DNA from: Cylindrotheca closterium
Taxonomy: Eukaryota; Bacillariophyta; Bacillariophyceae; Bacillariales; Bacillariaceae
Assembly (NCBI GenBank): GCA_933822405.4
Contig: CAKOGP040000558.1
Span: 1 to 54,786, forward strand
DNA length: 54,786 bases
Direction: 5' to 3'
Shown: piece by piece, positions 9,991-22,079 of the stretch
Layout: the number at the start of each line of letters is the position of its first letter
Position numbering within the stretch: the first letter of the stretch is position 1
Notes under the pieces: generated by a model
Database searches by the model: none
The model's input: the letters and a program-made list of their open reading frames with translations, nothing else
What the model was told of the DNA's origin: nothing
Program-made: the position numbers and the translations under genes

Positions 9991-12337
9991 ATGAGGCTCG
10001 TAGCAGCTCTTTTCTTCACTTCTTTATGTATAGAGACTCCTTGCGCTGCATTTCTGAACCCCCTTCAACATGCCAGCAGAGGTCGCTTTGAACAAGCTCT
10101 TGCTTCGGTGAAACCGGATGCTGGGGTTACGTCATCCTCCGATGCTCAAGGCCTTCCTTTTTGGTGGGAGGCAGTTTGGGACTTGGATATGATGAAAGCA
10201 GGAAATCCCGGTGAAAAGGTGAAGTTTTCGGATATCGCTAGAGTTTTCAAGTAAGAAATGGCTTTTGAATGCCTGGAAATTGCTATTGTAGTTTGATCCA
10301 ACACGATTCTCTTGTTGTATTGGCTGCTTTCACAGGTCCAACATCGAGCAAATATACGGTGGTGTAAGTCACTGACGAAACAGATGCATGCCTCAAGCAT
10401 GGCATTTAATCAAGACCTTACCTTCGTTGTTTCACTAGTATGCAAGCCTTGACGGGTGTCCATTGGCAGAAGGGGAACTTACCGATATTGCAGACGGCAC
10501 GATGTTTGTGGGCTTGCAACAGTACATGAGGGATTACGGCTCTCCGTACAAGCTCTGTTTCGGTCCGAAATCATTCTTGGTAATTTCTGATCCCGTGCAA
10601 GCGCGACACATGCTTCGGGACGCAAATGCAAACTATGACAAGGTACAGTAGGACGAGGTGTTTCTGCTTTCTTTGTTGTTATTTAGAACCGACGTTCTGA
10701 GCATCAATTCTTATACATAGGGTGTCCTTGCAGAGATTCTGGAACCAATCATGGGCAAAGGTACGGCAGATTTCGATAGTTCACTTCGGGCAGTTCGTTT
10801 GCGTTTTCAATTCCTCACTGTGCATCGTAGGCCTGATTCCTGCTGATCCAGAAACATGGAGCGTTCGCCGCCGCCAGATTGTTCCTGCATTTCACAAAGT
10901 AAGAGCTTCTATTTTATTTTTTACTTTCTGCTACTCGACTTGACTTGACTTCTGAAGGCTGCTTACATTGTTTAACATTTGGATATAGGCTTGGCTAAAA
11001 TACATGGTTGGTCTTTTTGGTTTTTGCAATCAACCCCTTATTGAATCTTTGGATAAATTGGTGAAAAAAGGCGGAAAGGTAGAAATGGAAGAAAAGTTTT
11101 GCTCTGTTGCCTTGGACATTATTGGAAAATCTGTTTTTAATTACGAATTTGGGTCGGTGACTGATGAGTCACCAGTGGTAAGAGCAGTCTATTCAGCACT
11201 TGTCGAGGCAGAGCATAGATCAATGGTAAGAAAAAGATCATGGGATTGCTCAGTTATTCCTCCCACCTGATCTCAATGCTCAATCTGTAGACACCGGCAC
11301 CATATTGGGATCTACCGTTTGCCAATCAATTGGTCCCAAGGCTGCGAAAATTCAACGCCGATTTGAAGATTCTGAACGATGTACTAGACAACTTGATCTC
11401 CCGTGCCAAGCAAACTAGATCTGTGGAAGATATCGAAGAATTGGAAAAGAGGAACTACGCTGAGGTCGATGATCCATCAATGCTTCGGTTTCTAGTCGAT
11501 ATGCGTGGTGCTGATATCGATAATAAGCAATTAAGAGGTAGGTGCATTTGTATTGCCCATCGGGTCGTTCGTTCCATTCGACGCATGCTGAATGGCTGTG
11601 CTTTTGATTCAGACGATTTGATGACGATGTTGGTGGCTGGTCATGAAACTACTGCGGCAGTTTTGACTTGGGCGTTGTTCGAGCTGACAAAAAATCCTGC
11701 TTGTATGGATAAGGTGCGCGAGGAGATTGACAGGGTCGTCGGGGATCGAGAGCCGACTTATGATGATATAATGGAAATGAAATATCTCAGACTAGTCGTT
11801 GCAGAGACACTTCGTCTGTATCCACAACCTCCGCTTCTGATAAGGAGATGTCGAACGGAAGACAATCTTCCCAACGGAGGAGGTCGCGAGGCAACTGTCA
11901 TCCGAGGAATGGACATATTTTTGGCATTGTACAATATTCACAGAGACGAGAGATTCTGGCCCAACCCTGATGAATTCGATCCCATGAGATTTACCAGACC
12001 CTATCAAAACCCCGACGTCCCAGAATGGGGCGGTTTCGACCCCAAGAAATGGGAGAACAAGCTCTGCCCGACAGAGATCGCCTCCGATTTTGCGTACCTA
12101 CCATTTGGGGGAGGGCAAAGAAAGTGTATAGGTGACGAGTTTGCAGTTTTGGAAGCAGTTGTCACACTCTCTATGGTACTCCGTCGTTTTGAATTTGCTT
12201 TCGATGAGTCGAAGATGACAAATGTGGACATTGCGGACCATCCAATGAATCTTGAACATCCAGTTGGTATGCGCACCGGAGCAACAATTCACACAAGAAG
12301 AGGACTGAACATGGTTGTGAAGAGAAGAGAAATTTGA
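9991..12337 (+). CDS. Plastid cytochrome P450 of the CYP97 family (carotenoid hydroxylase-like)
   Basis: Eight exons: 9991-10250, 10336-10363, 10439-10642, 10721-10760, 10831-10898, 10989-11225, 11291-11537, 11613-12337. They give 602 aa. The N-terminus is a signal peptide ending CAAF, a diatom plastid entry signal. Later motifs are the I-helix AGHETTAAVLTWAL, ExxR in ETLRLYPQPP and the heme loop FGGGQRKCIGDEFA with the cysteine thiolate ligand. Long conserved stretches (RRRQIVPAFH, QLRDDLMTML after splicing) place it in CYP97. Plant CYP97 enzymes hydroxylate carotene rings, and diatom members are thought to act in xanthophyll synthesis. The exact substrate is inference. Intron 7 (11538-11612) is 75 nt long with no in-frame stop, so its retention would insert 25 residues just before the I-helix. 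Confidence 0.92.
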
Positions 12338-12451
12338 ATTCGAAATATTTTCAATTTCAGATAGCCAAAATGACATTATTATAAACATTATGTTTGAAAA
12401 CCTCATTGCTATTTTGCTTTGATCTCGTTCGAGAAACATTTCCTGCCAAAC

Positions 12452-12933
12452 CTAGTCGTCCAGCGATTTGCCGCTCATTTCATACACGTTGTCCAAACGA
12501 TCCAAGTTTAGGTGGACATCAAACATAATTTCATTTGCTTTCAAGTGTTGACTATCAAACCGTTTCTTTCAAATTGACACGAGACAATTAAGTTGGCAAG
12601 TTGCAAATTGGACGTCGTACTTCAATTTGCTACTTACTTCAGTATCGTCTATAAATTTGAACACAACTTCGGGTGGATCAGCCGTTCCCAAAACGTGAGT
12701 TTTGATACTTAGGTTGGGGTTCGCGTTGTGGTATCGAGTCGCTTGAAGCTGTCTCCAAATCTCACGGGTAGATCTAGTCCTATTGTCGAATGCTGAAGGT
12801 GGAAAATGAGGAACAGCATAAAAAACAAACATTGAAAGTTAGGACCCCTTGACTTACGGTTGAAACTGATGTCAATAGACTTTACGTATCGAAACAATCT
12901 AGTAGATGTTTCTTTGCTGAATTTGATTGGCAT
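12452..12933 (-). CDS. MRPL53: Mitochondrial ribosomal protein mL53
   Basis: Three exons: 12858-12933, 12638-12792, 12452-12565. They join with GT-AG introns of 65 and 72 nt and give 114 aa, close to human mL53. The protein contains FNPFDN (compare the FNPF/FCPF segment of yeast and human mL53) and VVFKFIDDTEKRFDSQHLKA, which parallels V.VKFKDGK...FD..N.K in yeast. mL53 is a thioredoxin-fold protein of the large mitochondrial subunit. No single exon exceeds 52 codons, so the gene is easy to miss. It converges on CYP97, with 114 bp between their stop codons. Identification rests on recalled family pattern, so a profile search should confirm it. Confidence 0.7.
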
Positions 12934-13214
12934 CTGCTGGTTATCTTTGTCTTTGTATTGTGGAGGATTAGGGTTTTTGGTTCAATCAGAGACAACTATG
13001 TGTACAGGTACTATTTGAAATCACACAAGCCGAAAGCAAAGTATGTGAATTATCATTTTCGATTAATACGATCCAAGATTCATCATCCATCATCAACGAA
13101 GTGGAGTGTGGCAGACATGTGAAGCAGATCCTGCGTTTTTCGCTACCTCTTCGCTGCCTTCTCTTCTCTACCTTCCTAAAGACTCACTGTTAGTTGAAGA
13201 GCGTGAGAAATCCA

Positions 13215-16020
13215 ATGAAGAATGTTTTATGCGATGTGCTTCTTTTCCTTCCACTTCTCGCATCTATCGATTCGCTCAGTGAATTCGGTGCAATGTTTTC
13301 ATTTGTTTCTGCTGGTGAAGTTTCGTCCGCGTCCCAACCAAATCGAGCAACTGACTTCAAACTGAATTCGGAACTTGCTCCAAATATTCCCTCAGATGAA
13401 GACATACCTTCAGATGCAGAAGATACCGACGACAAAAGTCCACACAGATTGTCTCTTTCCGAGCTCAATGGACCTTTCCTTTTGAACCAAGTTGCGAAGG
13501 AGAACGCTGCCGCAAGGCAGGAGAAGCTCGATGACGATTCGGAACCCTTGTCGTCTCTCGATAAGGAAGACGCCCCTTCCAGCAAAGCAAAAATAAGGTA
13601 TCAGCCGAAACCTGTAACGTCATTACACAATGGAACTGTTTCACCTATGCGTGAACGACTACTAGCTGATGGGAGAAATGGAACTGATTTTTTATCGGCT
13701 GAACCTGAAAGCAGTCGCCAGGAGTTTGCAAAACTGTGGTGGGTGAACTTGTGGATCCAACAAATGCCTTTGAATGACCAAGATGACCTCGATACATACG
13801 AAGAAATCTCAAACTCGGAAGAAAATGCCCGAGATGAACCATCAGAGAACGTTTCACCTCCGAAAGAAGACCGCCTTGAGGAAAAGGCCGCAGAGAATGA
13901 GTTGCTGGTCGAACAGAATTTTACTGAACAAAAACATACGCAGTATGATGAGTTGCACAATTTTGATGTCAATACTACTGGTACTAGGCGGAAAAGCGAT
14001 GATGAAAATACGGCTGATTCCGCCCGTAGAAATGGTGTGCGAATGGAAAATCCTAGAGCATTGGAAGAGACTGCGTTCATTTCTTCAGGAATGGTGCGTA
14101 AACTTGGGTGATACGATTGCTTTCTGTGGCTGAGTCTGACTTGTTAGCTTTGAACAAAGTGGGCCGTCATAGACAATGCTATGACTTTTGGACTTGCAAG
14201 CAAACACCGCGAGCTACGGCTCTCGCGTCGACTTCGCTCCACTCGAAAACTGTTCTCAAGATTGACTGGATTTCACGGACTGCTGAGTGGAAAAAGTTAC
14301 TATGAATCACGAAACTTAGGTCCTTCTAGTACCTTCCGTGGCAAGAAGATGGCGCCTAGTCGATATCAAGACACAGTTACACGAAATAACCCAGATGACC
14401 GGCTTTATAGCGACAATGAAGAAGCTTCAAATGATGCGATGAACGAAGAAGAAAAGAAAAGGTTGGAAAGGGTGAAGACAATTGATCGGCTTATTGCAGA
14501 GGGTCAAGAGCGCCTTCAACAATTAATTTGCGAAAAAGATGTATTGCAACGTCGTCCAAATCCACTGTTCCAGTATTCAACCCAGTCCACTCAAGTGTCG
14601 GAGTTAACTGAAGACAAGGTTCAAGCGTCTGGTTCGTCGATTAATCAAACAACCTCGCGCCAGTTTAAGTTTCCGCCCGATGATTTGGTTGACGAATATC
14701 TTGAAATGATTTTCTGGAGTCGAAGGGTGACAAAGGTATGGTTAACAGATTTTCTTGCCGGTCTTACCGATCTCAACTTATGCTTGTTTTGGTTTTAGAT
14801 GAATCATACGCATTTATGGAAAGACACTGATCTACAAGAGGATGACGAGAGAATTGTAGAAGATTTTCTAGCACCGACCAAGCAGAAAGGTTCGAACAAG
14901 TATCCAAGGAGTAGGACAAAGCATGGCGGTAGCGGGAATTGGTTACTCCGACAAAGCATTGGAAAGGGTCCTAGTTTGGGCGAAAAGATTGGGGAATCGA
15001 TGGAGAGAGCAGCATACAAAGCTGTTGCTGGTGCAGGTAAGCTCAATTTTCGATCCCTTTTCAGAAAATGATGACTTCTAACCTTTCTTGTTTAGTAATG
15101 TCCGCTCTTGCTCGAGCTCTGTCTGGTCTGCATGGCCTCAATGTGCTTGAAAACGCCGATATTTCGTAAGCTGACCTGATCATAAGATGTGCACATTTTC
15201 CCACAAGAGTGTCCTTGCTCACTGAAGTATTTCATCATCTGGAATCAAAGCCTTATGCTTGAACAATCTCCCGATTTACCCGACATACCACCAATGGATG
15301 CCACGCCCTCAGATTATGCTCATGACGCTCTCAAAAAAGTTTTTCGAACAAAGTCAAGACACCGAAAGAAGAGACACAAGCAAAGAAGTGCAGATCGGGA
15401 ATATATTCAAAAGGATGGTACGAAGGATTCATCCATCCGCCCAAAAGTGGATCCTCTTTCTGGTCTCACACCTTTATTTTTGAAATTTTGCAGCTGTCAC
15501 AGAGATGCTGCTTTCCCAGGCTCAAATCTCGGCACCTCTGCTTCAATTTTTTCCACAAGCATGGCAACGAGCTTTGCTTGGCAATATAATAACTCTCTCA
15601 ACGGCAGTCATATCAGACTTTTTTGATGGATTGAAGTTTCAGATCCTTGGCTACCAATTGTCGTTTTCATTCAAGCCAATTACGCAAGAAGATATGATCA
15701 ATCATCTTGGGTTCGCAAGGGCAAACGACAGGAGTGGGAAACTTGCCGATTTTGAGGCTGCTGTGAAAGCTACAGCGCAAGACATTGCAGATGAACTCAA
15801 ATTCTTGGACCGTTGGCATGAACGTGCCTTGGGTTCGGGGATATTGAGAACTCAGATTGCTAATTTGATAGCGAGAGTTGTTCTAGCTCTCGTGGATGAT
15901 ATACTTCGCGATTCTCGCATGAATCTGTGGTCAGCCCATGCTGGAGGTCCTCGGATCATAGCCGGCCTTGAATATAGAACCCAAGCAAGCAACGCGACAA
16001 GGCATCTTGAAAAGGAATAG
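13215..16020 (+). CDS. Secreted or membrane-associated protein of unknown function, 818 aa
   Basis: Six exons: 13215-14093, 14160-14735, 14799-15036, 15096-15165, 15251-15417, 15494-16020. All junctions are in phase and sum to 819 codons. I chose ATG 13215 (MKNVLCDVLLFLPLLAS), which opens a good signal peptide. The next 280 residues are acidic, low-complexity and likely disordered. A basic stretch follows (RELRLSRRLRSTRKL), then a charged coiled-coil candidate near residues 345-375 (EEEKKRLERVKTIDRL), a lysine/arginine-rich patch (RHRKKRHKQRS) and a more ordered C-terminal third. That third has a possible membrane segment (WQRALLGNIITLSTAVI) and helical amphipathic sequence. I recognise no family. 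Exon 5 has two other possible acceptors, but only 15251 keeps phase with exon 4. Confidence 0.7.
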
Positions 16021-17430
16021 CAAATCGCACCAGCTCCTCTTTAATCTCTTATTTCACATTATTCTGATTCCAACTGTGGTGGAAATATCCACCCAGAGAC
16101 AACTAGTTCAATAACTTCTGAGTGCTCTCATCCATTTCGTAACTGCTGAACTCAAAGCACACAATATGCATAGATAATACTAGACCTTGCACTGTCAAGG
16201 ATAGGCACTACATAGGGATACGTGCAACAGTAGGTAGGCAATCGTAAAATGCAAAATTAGACAACTTTTGCCGGACTTGTGTCCACCTCCATTGGAATAT
16301 GGAAAATTAGAATAGAACAATTGGTATTGGCATAGTCCAATTATTGCTTAGGTCGTCAGGCATCGTAACAACATACGAATCCACGCCCAAGCCTTCTTTT
16401 CTGAAGAAGAAATCAAAGCCGCCATAGTCTCTCAAAGCGCTGAGAAGGGCAATGGATACCAAATGATCATGCTGCTTGAGGAACGTAGCAAGGATGAACC
16501 TGCATTTCTTAATGAGAGGTTGAATCTACAAGTGGAAGGGTGCAGAAGGCAAAGGCTGCAAACAAGGGACTTGAAACAGCGAACTTGACAATAGAGGAAG
16601 TTGATGATATTTTCCTTTTAAAACTGCAACGGAAAAAATAGTTTGAAGCTTCCTGATGTAAAGCGATCGTTCCGATGGGCCACTACACTGAACCAGCTCT
16701 CCAGGGGAGGGGAAATCGGTATAGAGCTTGTTCGGGGTATGGTACCGTAGAGTATCGTAGAATGGTACAGTAGTAGTAGTATTTCATAGTACACCCAGCA
16801 GATTTGGTGGTACTATATGTATGGTAGGGATACTGTACGTGGTATGATTTACTGTAGGCATGGAAATTTAGTTGTGGCAAATGCGTGTCATGGGCAAAGA
16901 AGAAAAATGATAGATATATTTATGAAAAAACAGGTGAAAATTCTTGTCATTGGGTGATTCCGCTTTTATTTACTGTATCGAAGTGACTCATGATCCGTTG
17001 TAGGTCAGCGCAATGGATGTAGATCCTTTTCTCCCCACCAGCAGGCAGTGGGAGCTTTTGGGCCACCAGGTGCTTATATGGGGATTGGGTATGCAGAGAG
17101 AGTCAGCAGAGGTTCAAGAAGATGAACGACACCGGGGGTGGTTTTCTACAGTCCCAGCTGAGGTAGGAAGTAGCAAAGGAGCGGACAGGAGCGGAAGAGC
17201 AAGAGGAGTATCATTTGCAGCTGAGAAAATAACAATAATAGCTGAAATGTTAATCAATGAAATGCTATCTAGCGCACCATAGGATTGCTGGTGGAACAAA
17301 GGTCAGGTGCTGGGAAGCGGCAAGTTAACAACAAGTTTGAACCGTGAGAGGCATCTGACAAACAGAAGTTGCTCTAGTCAGAACCAGTGGGTCCGGACTC
17401 TTCCACAAAACAGTGGTTAGGGGACTTGGT
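16021..17430. other. Gene-free region with decayed fragments
   Basis: No intact gene is visible. A frame without a start codon runs from about 16378 to 16588 on the plus strand (IHAQAFFSEEEIKAAI..., charged, about 70 codons) and may be a fragment of a mobile-element protein. At 16735-16860 there is a run of TAGTAG/GGTAC-rich simple sequence. Confidence 0.45.
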
Positions 17431-17438
17431 CCTTAGGA

Positions 17439-18000
17439 TCATGGAAAAAGCGATGGAGAATGCGGCGTTGAGGCACCAGAGCGCGGTGATAGGCCGTGTG
17501 TTCCATTTTCAGCAGCTTTAACCACTCCTCTTGACTGAGAGCATGCGCTGGACAACCTTTGGAAGGTTGGTTGGGCCCATATCGGACTGAGAATGAATCC
17601 CGTCATTGACCTGCCGGCTATGCTCATGTACTAGGTGCACATTATCCTCCAAATGTTGCATCAGGTTCCGATGTTCTCACATCCGGAACCCCATCAAGAT
17701 CAGCTGGTGCGAGAGACAAGAAACCCACAGAGTGGGAGAGCTGCCTCCCACGCAACTGCAGGTATTCTTCCTGCAAGGGGGCCCATTGACAAGACAGCAG
17801 TCCTTCCAAGAGTCCTTGGTAGCCAATGCATTGTTGAGAGCAAAAGGCCCTACAGAGGCGGCCGGGGACATCCCGTAGGGAAGGAAGGGACGGATCACGG
17901 ACACCTTGAATAAGGAGGAGGATGGCATGTTTGATGGCTAGGTCGGTCACTTGGGTGTCCAACCATTGGTCCAGTGTATTTGCAGCTGAGAGACGAAAGA
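17439..18000 (-). pseudogene. Decayed retroelement C-terminal segment, minus-strand copy
   Basis: Translated on the minus strand, this stretch reads AIKHAILLLIQGVRDPS, then IGYQGLLEGLLSCQW and later NDGIHSQSDMGPTNLP. The same order and residues occur on the plus strand at 19865-20300 (AIKHAILHLLLGVRDPS, IGCQGLLEGRL, NEGIHSQFDMGSADLP). Both copies carry frameshifts and stops. These are two independent insertions, or an inverted duplication, of the same element family. The family looks like the C-terminal region that follows RNase H in a group of diatom reverse-transcriptase elements. Confidence 0.6.
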
Positions 18001-18480
18001 TGATTGAGACGTATGTAAGTGGAAAACCTATCCCAAATGGTCGATACTTTGTTGTGATGCTGGATTTTTCACCAAGAACCATTCTGACGTCCAAAGGATT
18101 ACACATACTGCTGGCTTTCAAGGAAAGGTCTAGCGGCAAGTTGTAAGAATTGGTAGCCCCAAATTATCCTTTGGTAGATATGCTACAAGATGTGAGGGAA
18201 ACTGAAAAGGCCCTCAGTGGAAGGCCTGTTTACATTGCAGCATCAAAGAAAAGTACCAAAGAGATAGTTTGGCTTTTTGTTGGGGACGGAACAAAGATGA
18301 CCTAATTGGAAAAGAAACAGGTGAGGGACTTCTTTCATTTCATGAAAAGATAGATCAAGGATGGAAGGCAACTCCCATTGGAAAAGGAAGCACGATTGGA
18401 ACAAATTGGATTCTTCCACAAATTTCTGCTGGAGAAAGTAGAGGCATCAGCTCGTCAGGAGATTGAAGGTAAAACACCCT
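17922..18480 (+). pseudogene. Decayed coding fragments, plus strand
   Basis: Several short plus-strand frames appear here, such as GRYFVVMLDFSPRTILTSKG and PVYIAASKKSTKEIVWLFVG. They are broken by stops and frameshifts within about 550 bp. They lie between the two antiparallel relics and may be an upstream part of the plus-strand element. No family can be named. Confidence 0.3.
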
Positions 18481-19079
18481 TGCAGTAACCTAGAAAACAG
18501 CATGTGACTAGGAGAATGTAGGTAGTAATGAAGGTTGCCTCAAGGTTAGAATGGAGACATGCATTGTTACTTGTTACTTTTCATTGCACCATATTTGTGT
18601 TTGGATCCTTGTTCTTTTGTGGGAAGAGGCAATGCATGCTCTGCGTTGTTCCTCTGTTGCGCGATTGTCTCTGGCACGTCCCCCAATACCGTCAGCTTGG
18701 CCCTTCTTCACCATCTTCCTGATCATCCACAGAAACACAGACAATTTGCAGGATACAATGAGGAGTCTAACCGCCAATGGGCAGACTCGATTCAATATGT
18801 ATGAAAGCAATATCTGATTGACAGCAAATCACAGTCTAGACATGGAATTCCATAGCAGCTAGTAAAGGGAGACGCTGCCTAGTCTGACACTCAACAACTG
18901 AAAACAACCCAAAACACTCCTAAAAAAGAAGATTCCAACACCCAAGAAGATTGTGTAGAAACTGGTACCTCCTTTGGTCTGCTGCAGCAAGCTTACCAGA
19001 ACACATCCATTCTGGCCTCTGATACCTGGCTGAAACAAGCATGAAAGGAGCTCGAGTCACAGGATATGTATGTGGCCTT
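18481..19079. other. Gene-free stretch between relics
   Basis: Short open frames only, overlapping in several phases. Nothing here resembles a known protein, RNA or repeat. Confidence 0.4.
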
Positions 19080-20330
19080 TGACTCTCTGGCCTTGTCCTT
19101 GTGATGCCACCACGACGCCCTTCTGATTGACTTGTTCATTGATCTGGAGGTTGATCAGGACAAACTTCTCTGGCTTAACTGGTGCCGGATGTTCCTACAA
19201 GTGACTACTGTGTCAGATATCACCAGTGCCAATGGTCGCTATGTCCGCCGATGCATCTGGAACGGTTTTTGCGATGACACTTCTTGGACCCCTTATCACT
19301 GGCCTCAAACAGTACGGCCTGGGCGTACACATCCAGTGTCTTGGTCCCCGCGACATGTTTACGGACATTTGGACAAGTCCAACTTATTTGATGAACTCAC
19401 TTGGTGGGAAAAGAAAAACCTGGAGGTAGACGGCATGGCAGTGGATTTCCGCAAGGAACTTGAGGCAGCCCACTAACTCATCCCTCCCAATCCTTGGTTC
19501 TTCACCGAACTGGTGGCTCTTTTTGTGGCTGACACAAAGCAGTCCCGGCTGAGTGATCAATTCATTCAGGAATGCGTGACACTTCTACACCTTTGGCAAC
19601 AATGGAAGGACCATAGCATGATTTCTGAAGAAGCTGAAAACCTCATTGATTGGGAGACCCTGGGTCACGCTATGCGGTCCCTCCCTGCCGGACTCCAGCA
19701 CTGGATTACAAAACATTGGGTGGGCATGTGTGGCAGGGGCAAGTTTAAAGTGTATTGGGGCCTCGAATCATCTGCTGCATGTCCTCGGTGCGGCCAGTTT
19801 GAAGATCACTTGCATGTTCCACAATGTCCGGCAGCGTTGGCCAAGGACAAATGGGACCGGAGGGTGACAGCTCTCTCGCTCTAATGGGTATGCATCTCAC
19901 CTCGCCTGCCATTAAACATGCCATACTCCATCTTCTTCTGGGTGTCCGCGATCCATCACGACACACCTCTTGTTTGATCTCGCAGACCATTCGCCCCGCC
20001 TTTCTGGCCCAGGAAGCTATTGGGTGTCAAGGACTTTTGGAAGGAAGGCTAGCATCATTGTGACTGTCAGTACAACAAAGTTATTTTGACAAGATTTGCA
20101 GTCGTCAGCAGTCAGTTTCTCTGTGGGCTTCCCGTCTCTCCCAGCAACTCATCTCACTTGGGTTCTATATGTGGGAACAACAGAACGCCGTTCAACATTC
20201 GGATGACAATGTTCAGCTCTGTGACCGTCACTGTGTTGTCAATGAGGGGATTCACTCTCAGTTTGATATGGGTTCAGCTGATTTACCTCAGGAAATCTGA
20301 CGCATGCTGACATGCCGTCACAGCGTCCTT
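19080..20330 (+). pseudogene. Decayed retroelement RNase H-like and zinc-binding region, plus-strand copy
   Basis: The relic contains, in order: GHLDKSNLFDELTWWEKKN and EVDGMA, which have the His...Asp spacing of the C-terminal half of an RNase H fold; a zinc-binding pair CPRCGQFEDHLHVPQC; and a tail (HAILHLLLGVRDPS, GCQGLLEGRL, GFYMWEQQNAVQH). Stops at 19474, 19882 and 20061 and frame changes show it is not functional. Its tail is homologous to 17439-18000 on the other strand. Confidence 0.55.
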
Positions 20331-20565
20331 CGTGAATCACTGGTGGATAAGGAAGAGTGGCTGAAGCTACTTTGACACGAGCGCAAGGACTATCATCGCT
20401 CTCTGCGGGCTCAACGCAGTAGCCTACGGACTATCTTTTCTGCTTCACCTCCTGAACGCTCCCCAACGTTTGTGGGACAATAAGTACCCCGAATTCACCC
20501 CGCCTTGCTGCGGGAGAAGTCATGACTTAGGCAACTTCTGCCCTTCAACAGATGCCTCACATTGT

Positions 20566-22079
20566 TCAAACTTGTCGTTGACTCACCGCATCACAGTACT
20601 TGACCTTTACAGCCAAAAGTTTAGCGGCAATCAAATGCCCATAGAGTAGCATCTCACCGATTAATGTCTCCGTTATTCTTATTATTTCCAGCATGAGCGT
20701 CTGCTTATTTTTCACTGGAACTGGATATGGTCGACACCTAAAAGGCGGTGAATTTGGATCTTTTAATTCAAGCTTGTGCTGTACGCCTTTCCATTTGCCA
20801 AGTGTTCCATCAAACAGCTTAACATACTTTTCTAGAATAGGTTTGAGAGTTCGTTTCTGGTCATCTGAGAGATGTGAACTATTGTTAAGTATTTGATCTG
20901 GAGTTACTGGAGCATATTTTGCGTCTAAAATCTTGCTCACACGCTCAACGGCTTCTGCTGTGCTTAGCGGCTCCTTAATACCGGTGATAAATTGAAGGTC
21001 GTTCAGAGCATCCAATTTGTTTATTTCAGTCATGGAAATAGACAAGTTCTGGTATTCGATCATGTTGTGTTCGAAATCCAACTTGATATCCAGCTCCCTC
21101 ATAAGATCTCGGCCAATAATCATATCGTATCGTGGGGAGATTGACTTAGCCAAATGAACATCTGTATCAATAGTAAGCGAGTCGGATAATTGCGGTAATT
21201 GCATGCAGACCTTAGCTCTCTGGCTGGTTTCAAAGGTACCTGCTGCAGTTGCCCATGAAGACGCGCAACTTCTTGGCATGACGCGAATCTAGGATCGTAC
21301 TTGATGTTCCAGAGTCTAATAGGGCTCGAATTGTTTTACATTTAGGTGTGCATTTAGGTGTGCCAAGTTTCTCTTGGATCCTAATATGGAGAATAGGGGT
21401 TAACATCGTGATCCTGCGTTTCTTTTTGGGGCGCAGCGAAGACAAAACATATGAATCGGTGGATTCTTGATTCCAATTGACGAGGTAGAATAAGATCTAG
21501 ATTATGAAAATCGAATGCAGCATTTTTGTAGGCATTGCCAGGTGGAAATTGGGAAATCAATCGGTTAATCGTTTGAAGTATTGAAACGTGTTCTCGTACG
21601 CTCATGTCCAGACGCTTGCAAAAACCTTTGCCACGTAGCGCTTTCTTCTGTAGTCGCACGGCATTTTGCGGGAAAATGGTCTTTTTAAGAATATTTATGG
21701 CTCGTTCAAGATTGGCATCAGTGATGGTTCCGTCGTTGGGTAGGGCGTTTCGAAAGGTGGTTCTTTTGGATTCACCCATGAGTTGCTTGAGGAAATGAGA
21801 CCAGTCTTCTGCGGTTACAATCACTTGTCCCTTCCAGGCTTCTTCGACAAGTTCAAGAATTTCGAAAAGCTTTTCTGGCTTGGGATTCTTTAAGGGAGGA
21901 ATCTTCAGGGTGTAGGTTGCGCTCCTCTTTTGGTCGGGGTTGCGCTTGCAGGTGAACTCGCGCAGAAGGTCTTGGTTCTCCTCTTCATCAGTAGGACTTG
22001 GTGGGATCAATGGAATCAAGTTTTCACTTTCTGCACCAGTTGACTTGCGAGGGATAGAAAAGTTAGATAGGACAGGCAT
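20566..22079 (-). pseudogene. Truncated Ty3/Gypsy retrotransposon: gag, protease, start of pol
   Basis: Minus-strand order is a gag-like ORF (22079-21381, about 230 aa), an aspartic protease and the beginning of pol. The protease active site is LLDSGTSSTIL near 21310. After a frameshift it continues to YDMIIGRDLMRELDIKLDF, the usual second half of a Gypsy protease. Pol begins with GKWKGVQHKLELKD and PFRCRPYPVPVKNKQTL, the linker and first block of a Gypsy reverse transcriptase, and then loses homology. At least two frameshifts separate the parts, and no LTRs were found. The last 120 bp (20571-20690) match the dispersed repeat at 133-240. Confidence 0.75.
20571..20690. repeat. Dispersed repeat, copy 2
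   Basis: Similar to 133-240 in the same orientation. It begins just where Gypsy reverse-transcriptase similarity ends, so it probably belongs to whatever truncated that element. Confidence 0.5.

Noticed and set aside
16378..16588. Charged 70-codon frame EEEIKAAIVSQSAEKG...
   Set aside because: No start codon and no continuing exon; best treated as a fragment of a decayed element.
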